From the NCBI GenBank assembly GCA_965644295.1, contig CBFFRP010000577.1, forward strand, positions 1-64,000: a DNA stretch of 64,000 nt, in the 5' to 3' direction. The translations under genes were made by a program, and so were the position numbers. Numbering within the stretch: the stretch's first letter is position 1; every line of letters starts with the position of its first letter. This stretch comes from Paraphysomonas bandaiensis. Its lineage: Eukaryota > Chrysophyceae. Below the pieces are notes generated by a model, which saw nothing but the letters and a program-made list of their open reading frames with translations, made no database searches and was not told the origin of the DNA. Below, piece by piece: positions 8,621 to 20,902 of the stretch.

Positions 8621-8999
8621 ACAATCTAGCTAGAACTACTTTGTAGCTAATTCGCATACATAACAATCACACGGTTAGTTGAGCCCATATTATACTGCAA
8701 ACAATTTTAACTTGAAATATTAGTCAATAATATCCATACAAATGCAGAAAACTATTTATTAGCACTCTAGCAACTCAGTATAGGTCTAGTGTGACATTCG
8801 CCGCTGCCCTAGAATGCGCGGGGTTGCTTGTAATCTCATAGAGGCTATATGCAAGTATAGTGTAGATCTAGCTAGAGCTTTCTTGGTGCCGACACAAGAA
8901 AAATACGCGGATATTTTTATTAACTATCCACACGTTACTTAGTTTAGTCGACACTACGCTCTCGGAATGGGACAGTATGTAGTACAAGAATATGATATA

Positions 9000-9503
9000 T
9001 ATTGAAACTCTTATTATTAGCAATAGGCGCTAAAAACCTGCAACAACTTAGTAGCTAGATGAATGCTAGACAAACTAGTTAGACCTCTACCTGTAACTAA
9101 TCAGTACACACTTTCTTTATCCTACTGTTTAACGCTACGGAAGCTGCTTGTGCGTCGCCGCAAGCACCAAGGTGCGACCACTCACGTTCTGAGTCCTTAA
9201 GGTGAACATCCTGGATGCTTGACTTCAGCAGGCAGCCCAATATCCCGGTTACCCTTCAGGTTGGCCCTGTCCCGGATGCCCTTGAGGTGGGGCCATTCCC
9301 GGATGCCTGTTTATTCGTCACGGCCCAAAGACGTCTACACAAGTGACACTTATTGGTGTCCCTTGTACCACACAAGCATTCGGCTATGAGTGGGCAGAAG
9401 ACTAATATCTGCTGACTATGTTTGCGGCTCACGTTAGTTTCCCAGAGAGGTACTTATCCCCCAGAACACCACGAAAAGGTATGACTCCGACTTTGTTGAG
9501 GGT
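9000..9503. mobile_element. Dispersed ~0.5 kb element, copy 1, with target-site duplication
   Basis: This segment is over 90% identical by eye to 24969-25493, from attgaaactcttattattag to gactttgttgaggg. It is flanked by a near-perfect 14-bp direct repeat (aagaatatgatata at 8986-8999, aagagtatgatata at 9504-9517). No terminal inverted repeats and no coding frame are visible. The 12-14 bp duplications suggest a target-primed (SINE-like) or other non-autonomous element rather than a hAT (8 bp). I see no tRNA-like A/B boxes. Confidence 0.65.
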
Positions 9504-9517
9504 AAGAGTATGATATA

Positions 9518-9904
9518 CAAGTTTTAATGCAGTCTACAGGAACGGCTTACTCAGCATAACTTTTGTTTCAACGTTTCAATTTCAGGTACGATATCACGAA
9601 TACTCTTTCCTGAATTATGAATTACTACCCTTATAAATACTTCCTGATAACTTACATACACCATTACAATATCCACTAATGACTAATGCTCTACAAATGC
9701 ACTTAGCACATATAACTCAGTGTGTTTATTCGCTCGTTTTAAGTTTAATAAACGTAGTAGATCGTTGCCGTACAGCTTAAGTAAAAAATAAAGGCAAAAA
9801 CACTATATGATTATTACATAAGGTCTGATAGACAGTCCATATAACAACAACGTGATAATGCCATGCAATTAATCCACTTCTTGCGAATGAGTCTACAGAG
9901 ACAC
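9518..9904. other. Non-coding, RPL3 downstream region
   Basis: No conserved frame is seen. The part next to 9904 should be the 3' UTR of RPL3, which is read on the minus strand. Several aataaa-like strings occur on that strand (around 9745 and 9785). Confidence 0.4.
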
Positions 9905-11074
9905 TTAAGAAGACTTGGAGGCAAGGGTGCCAAGGAACTTGTTCTTCTCCTCCAGGGTCTGGAAGCGTCCGTGACCGTACTTGGATGAGGTGTCGATGAA
10001 CTTGACGTTGAGGGGCTCCAAGTGGCTTCTCTTGGTAGCAGCAACAATGCTCTTCCTGAGGGTGATGGGCCTCTTGCGAGCACCACCAACACACCCCTTG
10101 ATCATAACCCAATCCTCATTCACCTCTCCGTAGTGGGGGAATCCACCAACAGGTGTAATAGACTTCTCGGTGAGATCGATCTCGGTGGTGCAGCTCTTTT
10201 GGTCGCCCTTCTTGCCGATGCGGAGCACTCTCTTGTTGATTTCCGTGCGGTGGTGGTAGCCCTTCTGACCGGCACGGGCAACAGTGGTGCTGACGCGGGC
10301 AGGATGCCAGGATCCGATACAGGCAACCTTACGAAGACCACGGTGAGTCTTGCGAGGAAGACGAGTAACACCCCAACGGCTGACAACACCCTGAGTACCA
10401 TGACCGCGGGTGGCGGAGCAGATATCAAGAACTTCACCCTCACTGAAAACGGTGTCCACTGCCACCTCCTGCTCGAAGAGGTTCTTCGCGAAGTCAACCT
10501 TCTCGGAGACCTCTCCACCGTTGAGCTGAATCTCAAGAAGGTTAGCAACCTTCTGGCGGAGCTTCAACTTGCGGATCTGGGTGTGGGCAAGGACGCGCAC
10601 AACCTGGCAGTACTTCTTAATGCGCTCAAGTTCGAATTCGATATCCTGGGGCTTCTCGGCACACTTCTTAGCGTACTTGGTGAAGGCCTTTCTCTTGGAG
10701 CGGTACCAGTTCTTGTAGAATCTGCGCTTGACCTCATCAGACAAGTGACCAGCCCACACAGTGGTGAGGGAACGAAGACCATTAGGAGTCTCAACATATC
10801 CGACAACACCGACAACAGTCATAGGAGGGGTCTCAAGGATGGTAACAGCCTCAACAGCGTCCTTCTTGTGGAGCTTAGAGCCAGGGCGCTCGATCTCACG
10901 GACAACGTGAGTCATACCGGCCTTGTATCCCATGAAGGCAGTCATGTGGACAGGAGCCTTGGAGTCTGTGTCCTTGGGGAAGGAGCGGATGCGACCGCGA
11001 TGGTGCTTTGTTCTCTTCTTGGGAAGATACTGCAGAGAACCGCATCTAGGATGTTCGAACTTACGGTGAGACAT
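9905..11074 (-). CDS. RPL3: 60S ribosomal protein L3 (uL3)
   Basis: A single uninterrupted exon of 389 aa, the normal length. It starts [14 protein letters not shown], ends at the usual C-terminus, and is recognisable throughout: [14 protein letters not shown] near residue 47, the W-finger/hook region [21 protein letters not shown] near 230, and SWHPARV around 256. The His in the latter corresponds to the histidine methylated in yeast and human L3. The protein organises the peptidyl-transferase centre of the large subunit. GC-rich third positions and lack of introns contrast with neighbours and suggest high expression. That codon bias also opens a long antisense frame (10022-11095), which is a shadow. 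It is divergent from the gene at 11649 with ~570 bp between the start codons. Confidence 0.97.
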   Translation of the reverse strand: MSHRKFEHPRCGSLQYLPKKRTKHHRGRIRSFPKDTDSKAPVHMTAFMGYKAGMTHVVREIERPGSKLHKKDAVEAVTILETPPMTVVGVVGYVETPNGLRSLTTVWAGHLSDEVKRRFYKNWYRSKRKAFTKYAKKCAEKPQDIEFELERIKKYCQVVRVLAHTQIRKLKLRQKVANLLEIQLNGGEVSEKVDFAKNLFEQEVAVDTVFSEGEVLDICSATRGHGTQGVVSRWGVTRLPRKTHRGLRKVACIGSWHPARVSTTVARAGQKGYHHRTEINKRVLRIGKKGDQKSCTTEIDLTEKSITPVGGFPHYGEVNEDWVMIKGCVGGARKRPITLRKSIVAATKRSHLEPLNVKFIDTSSKYGHGRFQTLEEKNKFLGTLASKSS

Positions 11075-11648
11075 GTTTATATATATAGGCAGTGAAGTGG
11101 ATTACTGCAATTAATGTGATGGTCAAGTAGCTTTCCGTATCTCTCTCTCAGGTGCGAACAGCAAGCAATGGATTGCAATGCAGCTCATATGCAGCGGCAG
11201 CCATCCATCCAACAGCCGTATAGATGTACGTGTATACGTATACAGATCAGAATACATACACAGCATCTTGAATGGTCACAGTTCTCATCTAGGGAATACA
11301 GTGGGAATACCGTCTTTAATTATACACAGTATTATAGAATTCTGTATTCCGGTATATAGAGTATACACAATACATGTACATACAGCAGCAGAGCAGTCCA
11401 TATGCCTGTATATGCACTCGTATCGGCAATAAATTGAAGCAAAACTATTCTATATTACTGAAGTGAAACTACGGCTGGAATACATATAATTGTTGTCTCA
11501 ATAATAGAGGCATCTTGGAACAAAAACATACAAAGAATGCCGGTAGAAGGAGCATGTGGCATGTATATATATATGGCCCTCTTCATAAGAACATGCTGTG
11601 GACTGCACCCACAAGATAATCCTCTCACTCGGCTTAACTTCCGTTACC
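11075..11648. other. Shared upstream region of RPL3 and the 11649 gene
   Basis: Intergenic DNA between two divergent start codons (11074 minus, 11649 plus). It contains TA-rich strings (tatatatata near 11080 and 11565) and no convincing reading frame. It presumably holds both promoters. Confidence 0.5.
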
Positions 11649-12273
11649 ATGGGTAGTTCTGTTAGTAAACAAAGTAAACCAATTAGTAGAGCAGCTCCTG
11701 AGGTAGTGCAGAGTGCACTGTCAAAGAGAGCGCCTGTACATAGAGGACCCCCGCGTATGGGACCGAGTAAAGGCATAGGGGCAGTTCAACCAAAAGATAA
11801 GCCGATATTTGCTAATTATAATGAAAATGCGATGAATGAAATGTCGAAAGTGTTGAAAATAACGACTAAACCTTACCCTAATGTGAGACTATACAGCATT
11901 GTTCATTGCTCGTGTTTATATCACTACTTTCAACTGTAGAAAGCTAATCTCGACCCAGAAAACAATGCTGCATTGATAAGATTTCATAAAGACAATAAGA
12001 TTGAAGATGATAGGAAAAAAGGAATAGTTCGAGGGCGCGCGCAGTTAAGAGAAGCAGAGTTAATGGCTTTACTTGACCAATGCCGGTATGATTGCGTTGT
12101 AGTTGTACTAATATCGTAATGCTCCTTGCGTGTTACATAGTGATGGTGAAGAATGGGAGCCGACAAAGATCGCCAAGGAGCTAAATGTAACCACAGATGA
12201 GGTACTGGCGTTAGTAAAGTCTGCCCGACTTCCGTGGTTCAAGAGAGAGCGTGGTGATATCGTGGGGTTTTAG
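11649..12273 (+). CDS. Small protein resembling complex I assembly factor NDUFAF4
   Basis: Exon model 11649-11882, 11940-12085, 12141-12273 (introns 57 and 55 bp; the second has gtactaat before its acceptor) gives 170 aa. The ATG at 11649 lies in a strong accATGG context and yields MGSSVSK, a good N-myristoylation signal. The C-terminal half has a helix pair (LREAELMALLDQC, then WEPTKIAKELNVTTDEVLAL). In order and spacing this resembles the NDUFAF4 C-terminus (a W-T-x-KI helix followed by a DVNSLL-like helix). NDUFAF4 is also N-terminally MG- and about 175 aa. If correct, it helps build the membrane arm of respiratory complex I. The similarity is weak and judged from memory; the gene model is firmer than the name. 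Confidence 0.5.
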
Positions 12274-12778
12274 TTTACTGAGTATTATTTCGTACGCTGT
12301 TCGAGTGTATGTTGTAAATATTTTTATTCTAATAATAGTTTCGTACAATCTAACCCTAATCGACCTATCGATATATTGTTACCTAACCCTTATCTGGAAT
12401 CTGGAAGCTAAGTAGAAACGTAGAAACTGCTGTTCTATGAGAACTGTAGCATATTAGGACAGATATGTTCCTGATTTCATAAATATGGAACTGATCAAGC
12501 AAGCGCAGTCGTATGTTTGTAAGCCTGTAGGGGCAGTCCACAAGATAATGACACCATATGCAGCAGGATTGAATAGCCATGATAAAAATCATACGATTTG
12601 ACGCCGTAAGATATTTATTACAGAATGATAACGACTACATATATGATACACCGACCATATAAACTTGATATGAGCTCAAACTGTTAAGATATTATATAAT
12701 ACTTGATACAACAACGACAACCCAATCTACCATACCCTACTATCTGATATGAGTATATGTTATTACACACTAGCTCTT
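12274..12778. other. Convergent intergenic region, nothing recognised
   Basis: It lies between two convergent genes. It contains ctaaccctaat and cctaaccctta strings near 12350-12390 that resemble telomere repeats but are isolated. No gene is seen. Confidence 0.4.
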
Positions 12779-13863
12779 CTATTCATACCAGACGCACCTA
12801 CCCCGCATATGGGGCAGATTATCTCCTGATGTACTTTTTACCTCAAATGTTGAGTTGTGCTTCTTGGCCGAAGACTGGACACCTTCGTCCCGAATTATTT
12901 GCTCCACTGTGGTGTCAGCAGAAAGTACTACTTCAGAGGGTAGGAAGAGAGGAGTCTTGAACTCAGTGTAAATCTGGGCCATCGGCTCGCCTTCATTGGT
13001 GGAGGGCTGAATGGAATCAGGAGGTGGGAGGAGAGCAGCTACAGCTCGGGCTTTAGTCCACATCCCATGAACAATAGCACCCTGTGTGAATCCGAAAAGA
13101 CGGGCTGACAAAGAAGACAGATGGATAGGGTTATAGTCGCCGGATACAGCCGCATACCGTCTACCCTGATCACTTGGTACTGTCCATCGCTCCATTTCCT
13201 TAAGACCCTGTACGTCGTCCTGTTTAATTTGGCTGTCATAAATTTCTTTTTCACTGTCGGCACTTTTGTCTCTCTTTTGGTGCTTAAAGAGAGTCTGAGT
13301 TGTGCACCACAGTAGGCGCCCTGTGTCATGAGCAAACACTTTACACACAATGTCACAGACATAGCCTTTGTCGTGCAGGAGCAATTTTTCTCCTAGAGAC
13401 ACTTCGATTGATACAGCACTACTTTTGCGCAGCGGTTCGAACTGCTCTATTTTATTCGCCAAATGAACTAATCCCATAACTGGGAATGGAAAGTCCTTGT
13501 TTACAAGTACTTGCATCTAAAAACATTATATTAATTCAAAAAAACAATGTCGATGAAGACAAAACCTGTAAAGGCAAGCACATCATTGCCGGATACATTA
13601 TCGGCACGCTGTCACCAATGTCCTTAAACCCACAGACATCTATGTCATATGTCATGTCAGGTATTGCTATAAAGATGCAAGAGAATCAATGCACCTGCGT
13701 ATTCCTTGATATGACCGAGATCAAACGGTATGTTATTCCTCACAAAAGATATCTTAGGGAGCTGCTGCTGTGCTTTTAGCAACGCATCTGCATTTCTAGC
13801 CTGAAAAAGCTGTTTCTTAAGAATCGGAAGAATAGAAGAACTGTAGTTTGATAGGCGTGACAT
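12779..13863 (-). CDS. MaoC-like (R)-hydratase / hydroxyacyl-thioester dehydratase
   Basis: Exons (minus) 13863-13695, 13666-13566, 13516-12779 join in frame to 335 aa; the introns are 28 and 49 bp. The start is MSRLSNYSSSILPIL, after which the N-terminal half reads AAIPDMTYDIDVCGF...YPAMMCLPLQMQVLVNKDFPFPVMGLVH, a degenerate first hot-dog fold. The second half holds the hydratase-2 signature around residues 205-245: RRYAAVSGDYNPIHLSS, then GFTQGAIVHGMW, with the catalytic Asp and His of the D-x-N-P-I-H motif present. The family hydrates trans-2-enoyl thioesters in mitochondrial or peroxisomal fatty-acid metabolism. There is no PTS1 at the C-terminus, and the basic N-terminus would suit mitochondria. 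The 28-bp intron is required to keep frame and is unusually short. Confidence 0.82.
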
Positions 13864-14386
13864 ACTGCTTGTATGAGAGTAGTGATATCTGAGCACGATC
13901 AAGTAAGAGGATAGGACGATGCTATTGTTATTGCAATCACAGTTACAGAGCACAGCCTGAGCTGATAAGATATGAAGATCAACGTACTGTGTGTGTGCTC
14001 TGTATGCAACGCGTACAGGATGACAAAAACAGGTACATGGGATATAAACCACTACTTTCTAGCACTATTCTCAATTTAGATGTCAAAATACTCCATATTT
14101 AACTTCACAAAATCCATTTCACTAAAACACACAAAATGCCCCACCAGCCTCCGTGTAGCCGGTCCATCTATCCCGTTACCCGTGTCACTACCCGTCTATA
14201 TATCATCTGCCGGATCTGAAAACTGCTTATATATACACACCCAATTAACACACACATACATACATAGCATCACATCTCACTCATACCTCTCATCACATCA
14301 CACTGTACACCAGATCATGCTTCTACAATGAAAACAAGAGTAAACCACACATAGCGTGATATCAAACACAGTCTCTGGTCATTGAA
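13864..14386. other. Shared upstream region of the MaoC and chorein genes
   Basis: 523 bp between divergent start codons. It includes tatatatata near 14228 and repeated cacacatacatacata and catcacatctcactcat strings. There is no conserved coding frame. Confidence 0.5.
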
Positions 14387-17300
14387 ATGAACCGTATAGT
14401 GAATCAATTATTAAAAACAGCACTCAGTGAGCTGTTTGTGGGGTCCGCTAAAGATACGGTGCAGATAAACATCGGCTCTGATTTATTTTCATCTAGTAAT
14501 GTTAATTTAAAGAACCTCACGATAAGACCGGATATATTTGATGCCTGTTTGCATCCTCTTAAACTTGTTTCAGGGCATCTCGGACAGCTTAAGATTGAAG
14601 GGGTGGCAGAGGCCGCTCTTGGAGCACCCATTAAAGTATTTGTAGAGAATGTCTTTTTGCTTTTTACATTATCTCGATGTGATGATCCTGAGCATGTCCA
14701 AACTGTTAAAAAGATTTTGCTTGAATTAATATCCAACACGGTGTCGTATGCCATTATTGATAACATGCTGAGAAAAATACTTGGTATGGCTACCGATAAA
14801 TCATCTGATACAAACAAACAGCGGAAGATGATATACATGGCCATGAAACACGTGTTCAAGATATTGCAGGTTTCTGTGAAGAAGATTCACGTCAGGATTG
14901 AATTCGATTCCTGTGCAGTGAATGGGTCGGAGAGTACCACCAGTGCATCTTATTCCGCTCTAGGCCTCACGTTACCCTCCCTTCGGGTTGGCCAAAACCT
15001 CAAATTATCTCATGTTAGGGATGGTATCGGAGTGGACAATGCGCTGGGCATGGAATCAGACCCATCCATCTGCCTGATTCTGAAGTCTCTACAGGTGTAC
15101 TGCGACTATGACTGCGAACCCTACGCACCCCCTACAGAGAAGGGATCTACCTTGCGCACTACCATCTTACGACGCTTTACAGAAGGGTGGTCGAGTGAGG
15201 TTCACACTGCAGTGCTACTTCCCTTTGATCTGGAGGTTCTTTGCACTGTTGCTGTGGATGTGCTATCAGGGCACCTATCGCCGAAGCTGGCGGTAGCCAT
15301 TCCAAGACTAAGGTTTGCGTTAGATCCACGACAAGTTATGGTTTTTAAAGATCTTGTTGAAGCCTTCACAGCTGTTTTTAAACGTTCAGAAAACCTCTAT
15401 CGGCTCACAGGAATATTTAATGACATCAACCCACCACCCCGTGTGTTGCATGAAAAAGGTATCCATATATTACCTCAGCTTTTAATAGGCCGACAAGATC
15501 TTCACTTTCCGAAGGATATATCAGTGCCACGTGATCAAAGCAAGGGAATAGCTCACCTCTTGCAAACACGCAGTGCAGGTGATGCGGACATGGGGGGATG
15601 GGCGCGACATATGTGGAGATATGCGATTGATATGGTAATTCGGGATCTCCGTCGCGCTATGCCACTCGGGAAGTGGAAGAATCTCATTCGGCTCTGCTGG
15701 GCACGAAAGGAATATGCATTTCTTTACGGAAAGTATTTGCGCGTAAGTATCTCGTGATGATATAGCTATAATTTTGTAATTAACTTCTGGACAGCATGTT
15801 GCTATGTTAAATGCCAAGAATAAGTCACCCTCGCCACTCAGCCCTGCTGACGTTATTCGCCTGCATGAATTTGAGATGATTTATCCTATTGGCGTTATTA
15901 TACAGTTCAGGGAGGTGGCTGTTACTGCATTTTCTGCCCAGGAAATATTTCTCAAGAAGAAGAAACGCAGAGAAAGTGCAAAGAAGCGAAAATCTACAGG
16001 TCCTTCCGCTCAGATATCCGCCGAAAAAGATTTTCAACAAGCTCTATCATGGAGGGATGTAGTTCATATGATAACCATTCTCAAGGAAGAACAGAGGGGG
16101 ATTGTGTCTTATGTGGGACACAAGAGTGTTATGGACCGTGAAGACAAACGAGATGAGAAAAAAATGCATACTGAACGCACTGAAGATCCAGCAACAGTAG
16201 AAGCGGTAGTGGAGCATGATTGCCTTGAATCTGTTCCCATGAGCCCTTTGATTCCCAATGTAGACGACACGCTCGATGTTAGTGAAAAAGGAAATACTCA
16301 CGCAAGTGTGAGTGCTAATGATAACACTGCGGAGAGTGAGGCTCCGAACACCATAGATTCTCCTGAAGTTCCCGTGGAGCCGAGCACTCCAGGTAGCGTT
16401 GTGACAGCAGAGAAAGATTCCCAGCCTCCCCTTTCGGCCGGAAAAAAGTCGAGGATGTCATTTTTAAAGAGACAGTCGTTATCTCCATCGTCCTCCCCGT
16501 CTTCATCTGAGGGTGGAAAGATTTCTTCAACAGCATCTAAATTCTTGTCTTCTATGAGACATGGTCTGCACCACCACTCTGATGAGCCGCCTTCTGCTAC
16601 TGGCGATACAGGAGTGAGTAAAGCAGGAAAATCTGGAAGCACAACTCCATCTAGTGCGAAGAAAACAGCTTCACTTTTAACACTGAGTGCACCGTCGTCT
16701 ATCAAAGCAGCCACTGGAAAGCATAGAGATTCGATAGATATATCCGAGGATGGGCACGAAGATAATTCACGGCCACCATCTGTCGGAGACATGTCACGCT
16801 TCAATTCACTCCTTGCTCGCTCCCTTCGCCTCACGGTAGATGACGACTGTTCAGGTGCTTTCATGAAATTTATTGAACTGAGTTTCTGATCTATTTTCAG
16901 ATACCCTATCTGTAGACCTGTCTAGTGGGAGTGAGGATGATGAAGAGTACAGCATGGGTGCACCGGATTACTTTGACGGTGAGACCAACAATATTATTGA
17001 TGATTACTCGGCTATGGTCGACGCTGCCCGTTGGGTTATTAGAAAGTGAGTTCTGTGTTGTGTGCTGTTGCTGTGGGAATTAACGATAAAATGCTAGGCA
17101 TCAAAGCCCAGTTTCAGTTATGTTGCCGAATGCTCAACTACATGTGGATGAGGTGCGTGTATGGGTGGGTTTATTGTTTGGAATAATGATTGTCATTCAG
17201 ATCGAATTAAGTCTTCGGCTTCCTGTTGAAAACCGGTCCCGTCGCATGGTAGTTTCCGTAGAAGTAATGAACACGGACGCCATACTGTCGGCTTCGTCGA

Positions 17301-19727
17301 CCACGGGAGAGTCAAACAACAATATGGGTACAGACTCAGTTGATGTCGTTAAGAAAAAAGTGATGGCTGGACTTCTAATAATCTTGAAGTTATCAATAGA
17401 TCACTTACTTGTCAAGGTACATGGACAGAAGCGCAGACATGAAAAAGGGCCCCATGACTTATCTCCTCGTCGCTCGTCTGTTTCGTTGTCGGCTCAGAAG
17501 TCCGACGTAAAGGACGATGCATCGTCGAATCCTATAGATATTGGAATGGAAGCGTCTAATAGTTTGGAGGTCACGTATTCGGTTCTGACAAGTGATAAAT
17601 CAGATCAATTTCTGAGTGCATGTATCTTAGTGGATATTCCCCCAGGAAGTGGGGATGTGGACAAGGCTGTGGATGTACAAGCTAGTATTGCACCTTTAGA
17701 CATATCCATGAAGAAAGATGCGTTTGTGGTGTTCATCGACCCTGTAGTACGTGCCAATTTGTCGCAGTGCATATATGCTATGAAGCGAATGAAACTACAT
17801 TTAGCGATGTTAGCCGACAAGAACCTGGTACTGGAATACGATGCTGATTGTCTAGGTGTTCCATCGGTCCTTCTTCGGAATGTAAATTCCGGAAACAAAC
17901 GACGGAGAGGAACTACCTTTGGCAACTCGAACGCAGATGATAAGCTGCATATCATGGAAATGCATAAGAAAGCTGTGACGGATTACTTGAATAGTCGAAG
18001 GTGGTATCGGGTGCTATCGAAACTACTTCCTAAAGGAGTAATATCAGTATTAGTTCGGCTCTCGAAAATTAATGTTGATATATTATCGGCTTCATCAATG
18101 CGATCTTTCATGATTATATGGACCCAAGAACTGAAGGAGAGAGCTATTTCGGACCCCACAGCTGCGGAATCACTATATTTACAAAATGCTCTAAATGCCT
18201 ATTTGAAACAAGCTTCTCGGCAGAAGCGAAAAAGCACGAAGATTGGTCAGCGTATGTCTATGTCGATGCTGGGAGCAATTAAGGGTTTGGAGTCAGGTGG
18301 TGGGAAATCTCATGTTCCTGCTGCTGCTGTCATTGACCCCGTGGTCATTGAACTGAAAAAGTCCACTGATCCGATTCCTCTTATTTCTGTCAACTGTCCA
18401 GGACTTGTATTCACGTTGCCTATGGATGACGATACTATTAGTAGGGCCCTGTCGTTTGTGCTAGGTACGCTTCTCCCTTTCTATCATATACGCGCGGCCC
18501 CTCCTCCGAAATCAATTTACGAGGTAGATGAGGTGGAAGACGAGGCCAATGAAGCAGACGCTGATATGGAGGGGGAAAGAGTTGCTGAAACAATCGATGG
18601 AGATGTAATAGATACGATAGAGTCTGCGAATCCTGCACCTGTACCAGAGGAGGAGAGAAGGGCGCGCACACTCAGCACCAGTACTCATTCTTCTGAGATT
18701 TTTGTCACTCCAGGTTTTTTTTTGTGTTGCGTATCATTCGCTGATAGAGCTGATATTACAGAGAATGGAAGAGTATCTGAGTCAAAGTTGCCTATTGCAA
18801 GTTCACCTGTCCATACATGGCGAAAATGCGATTTTAGTAGCTTTGAGTTGCGCGTCTCATCATCTTTGTTCAAGAAGGAGTTACGCCCTTCGGGAAGACC
18901 GCTGTACACTCCTATTGCCGTACACACCTATAGGTATATATTAAAGGATGCTGGTGTGTATGCAGTCAGCGTCTATATGCAGGGTTCCGCAGCAAGTCGA
19001 CAACATCGCCAGTCATCTCCCGGTACCAGATGATTCGTCCGCAAGTGATACCTCCTCCCTGAGGGGCGGCTGTTTCATTCCTCCAATGCTGGTTGTTCAG
19101 CTTCAAATGCCTGATGAGCCAACTTCTCTCATGCACACGATGCAAAGGAAGAAGGATGGGCCTGGGAGAGCCGTCGTAATGTACTTTACTCTCTCAAAGG
19201 TGTTTAAGTGTTACTTCACCTAAACTGGTTGACGCTGCTGTGTACAGAGCGTTCGCAAAGAAATGCAGGACTTGCTGACAGCATCACCATCTGTGAAACT
19301 CTTCAATGAGTATTGTAAGCACTCATATAAGGAGCACGCATGGCAAAGTAGACTTAAGGTAGTCCAGTGTAAATGTTACAGGCCGTTTTGGTTAATTATT
19401 CTACAGATGATTACTAATTTGGTCAATGTTGATAACAAGGAACTGCCGTCACTTCTTGCTTCTTATGACAAGAAGCCCGTATTAATGAGTAAAACTGGTG
19501 TTGTCCATAAAGGGCCGAACTACCTTGAAATTGATATCAACATTCCATCTCTCACAATTATAGCCAACCATGGCCCGCAGGTGTTGTTTCCTCATATGCA
19601 TGACATGCACATGCAACTAGGCTTTGCAGTGGAAGGACATGGTGATAGTGAGTTTCCAGAGACTTTGTGTGCTTGCCTTGGGCTTCACAAACTTGTTGAA
19701 AGTAGATTTCAAGCAATGGATGTATAG
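14387..19727 (+). CDS. Chorein-N (VPS13/BLTP-like) lipid-transfer protein with C-terminal EDR2_C domain
   Basis: Nine exons (14387-15742, 15795-16854, 16901-17045, 17098-17152, 17201-18713, 18762-18933, 18983-19199, 19248-19358, 19407-19727) join in frame to 1649 aa; all introns are 46-52 bp. Residues 1-110 look like a chorein-N cap (MNRIVNQLLKTALSEL, then VNLKNLTIRPDIFDACLHPL, GHLGQLKI, VENVFLLFTL). Long beta-rich segments follow, with Ser-rich low-complexity linkers (about 560-790 and 1290-1375). From about residue 1390 the protein reads as an EDR2_C (DUF1336) domain: TWRKCDFSSFELR, RVPQQVDNIASHL, FIPPMLVVQLQMP, GPGRAVVMYFTLS, LFNEYC, PSLLASYDKKPVLMSKTGVV, YLEIDINIPS, MQLGFAVEGHGDSEFPETL. 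Chorein proteins bridge membranes and conduct lipids. EDR2 proteins are membrane-associated with lipid-binding domains. The size is nearer BLTP3 than VPS13. The exon chain has no internal start or stop between domains, which supports a true fusion. Confidence 0.75.
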
Positions 19728-20902
19728 TAGCTTCGTCAGTATTGGTGAGATTTCGTTGGGGAATAGTTTTATTATTAGAGCATTCATTGATTGCCATTTC
19801 AATTTTGGCAGCTTAAAGTAATTCTGTACTGTGTAGTGAAACTGCTTGTATACTTGAATTACGATAAATCTTCGATAAAGTATTTTTCGTCTGAATTTTG
19901 ATATGATGGAGTCGAATGGCATTTATTTTGGTAACAGAGTAATACCTAAAATTCTATCGTTATTTCTAATACCAATTGCGGCATTGTTAATAACGTGTTA
20001 TGGCATCCCGGATTCCATTGTCCATTGCAGACTATAGAACGATATATTGGTGATAGGTAAAGGTTTGAGTATATTGTGAAATAGAAGTAAAGTCACTTCG
20101 CGCTCTATCCAACCTTTAACTGAAATATATAATATATATGTATGTATCATCACAGAATTGAACGTATAAGCAAGCAAAGGTTCATCTTCCGAATCGATTC
20201 TTGTTTTCTCAACACACGGTAACTAACTTCCTTCCACACCAGTCGTGTAATGTATGACAAAAATCAAGTATTTGCACTACAGTGTCGAGATTTGAAATAT
20301 TTATGGTGGTTTAAGGTTATCAACTCAATGATTTTTGCTTGTTATGAGTAATTAACTCAATTATGAGTGATTAACCCCCTTCATGTTATCTCAACTACCT
20401 AATATTTTCATACGATCTTATATAGAATATAGACACGACCATATACAGTCAATATATTTTAGTTTCACTACTATTATTCCTATCACCTCAATAGTGCATT
20501 TCATACTGTTACTCTGTTAATCACAACTGCATTCTTCATGTAAAGGTCATAATTCAAATACCTTAGAGCTACATCATTTAATTGCTCTCAAACAGCAGAA
20601 CTCAACAGTCTAACTGATGTGATCAACTGCTACCCACTTATAATCAATCATCATGCCATCATGGGTATCATTATCGTGTTACTTGGACACAGAATCGATA
20701 CCATGGGCGATAAGCCCACCATTGACTATATTGTCAAACTCGTAACAAAAAAGATATTAACATCCTAAAAATGATAAGCATATATTAACATTATGTTTTA
20801 TGGTTATCAATCGTAAGTTGTATCAAAATACACAAGCAAAATAAACTACAAAATATAACACAGCAGCTTCGTCCCATAATAGCATAGACAGAACGCTAGA
20901 AA
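19728..20902. other. Convergent intergenic region, no gene seen
   Basis: About 1.2 kb of AT-rich DNA between the chorein-EDR2 gene (plus) and the second EDR2_C gene (minus). Contains short repeats around 20330-20385 (taattaactcaattatgagtgattaac) but no plausible exon. Confidence 0.5.

Noticed and set aside
9120-9420. rRNA or tRNA origin of the GC-richer part of the dispersed element
   Set aside because: I could not match it to any conserved rRNA segment and found no A/B box pair. TSDs support a mobile element instead.
10022-11095. 357-codon plus-strand frame
   Set aside because: Exactly antisense to the RPL3 exon. It is open only because of RPL3's strong codon bias, and no family matches.
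12345-12395. Telomere-like ctaaccctaat / cctaaccctta strings
   Set aside because: Only two isolated imperfect words between two ordinary genes; not a telomere or a convincing interstitial array.
16298-16864. 188-codon minus-strand frame
   Set aside because: Antisense shadow of the Ser-rich exon 2 of the chorein-EDR2 gene.
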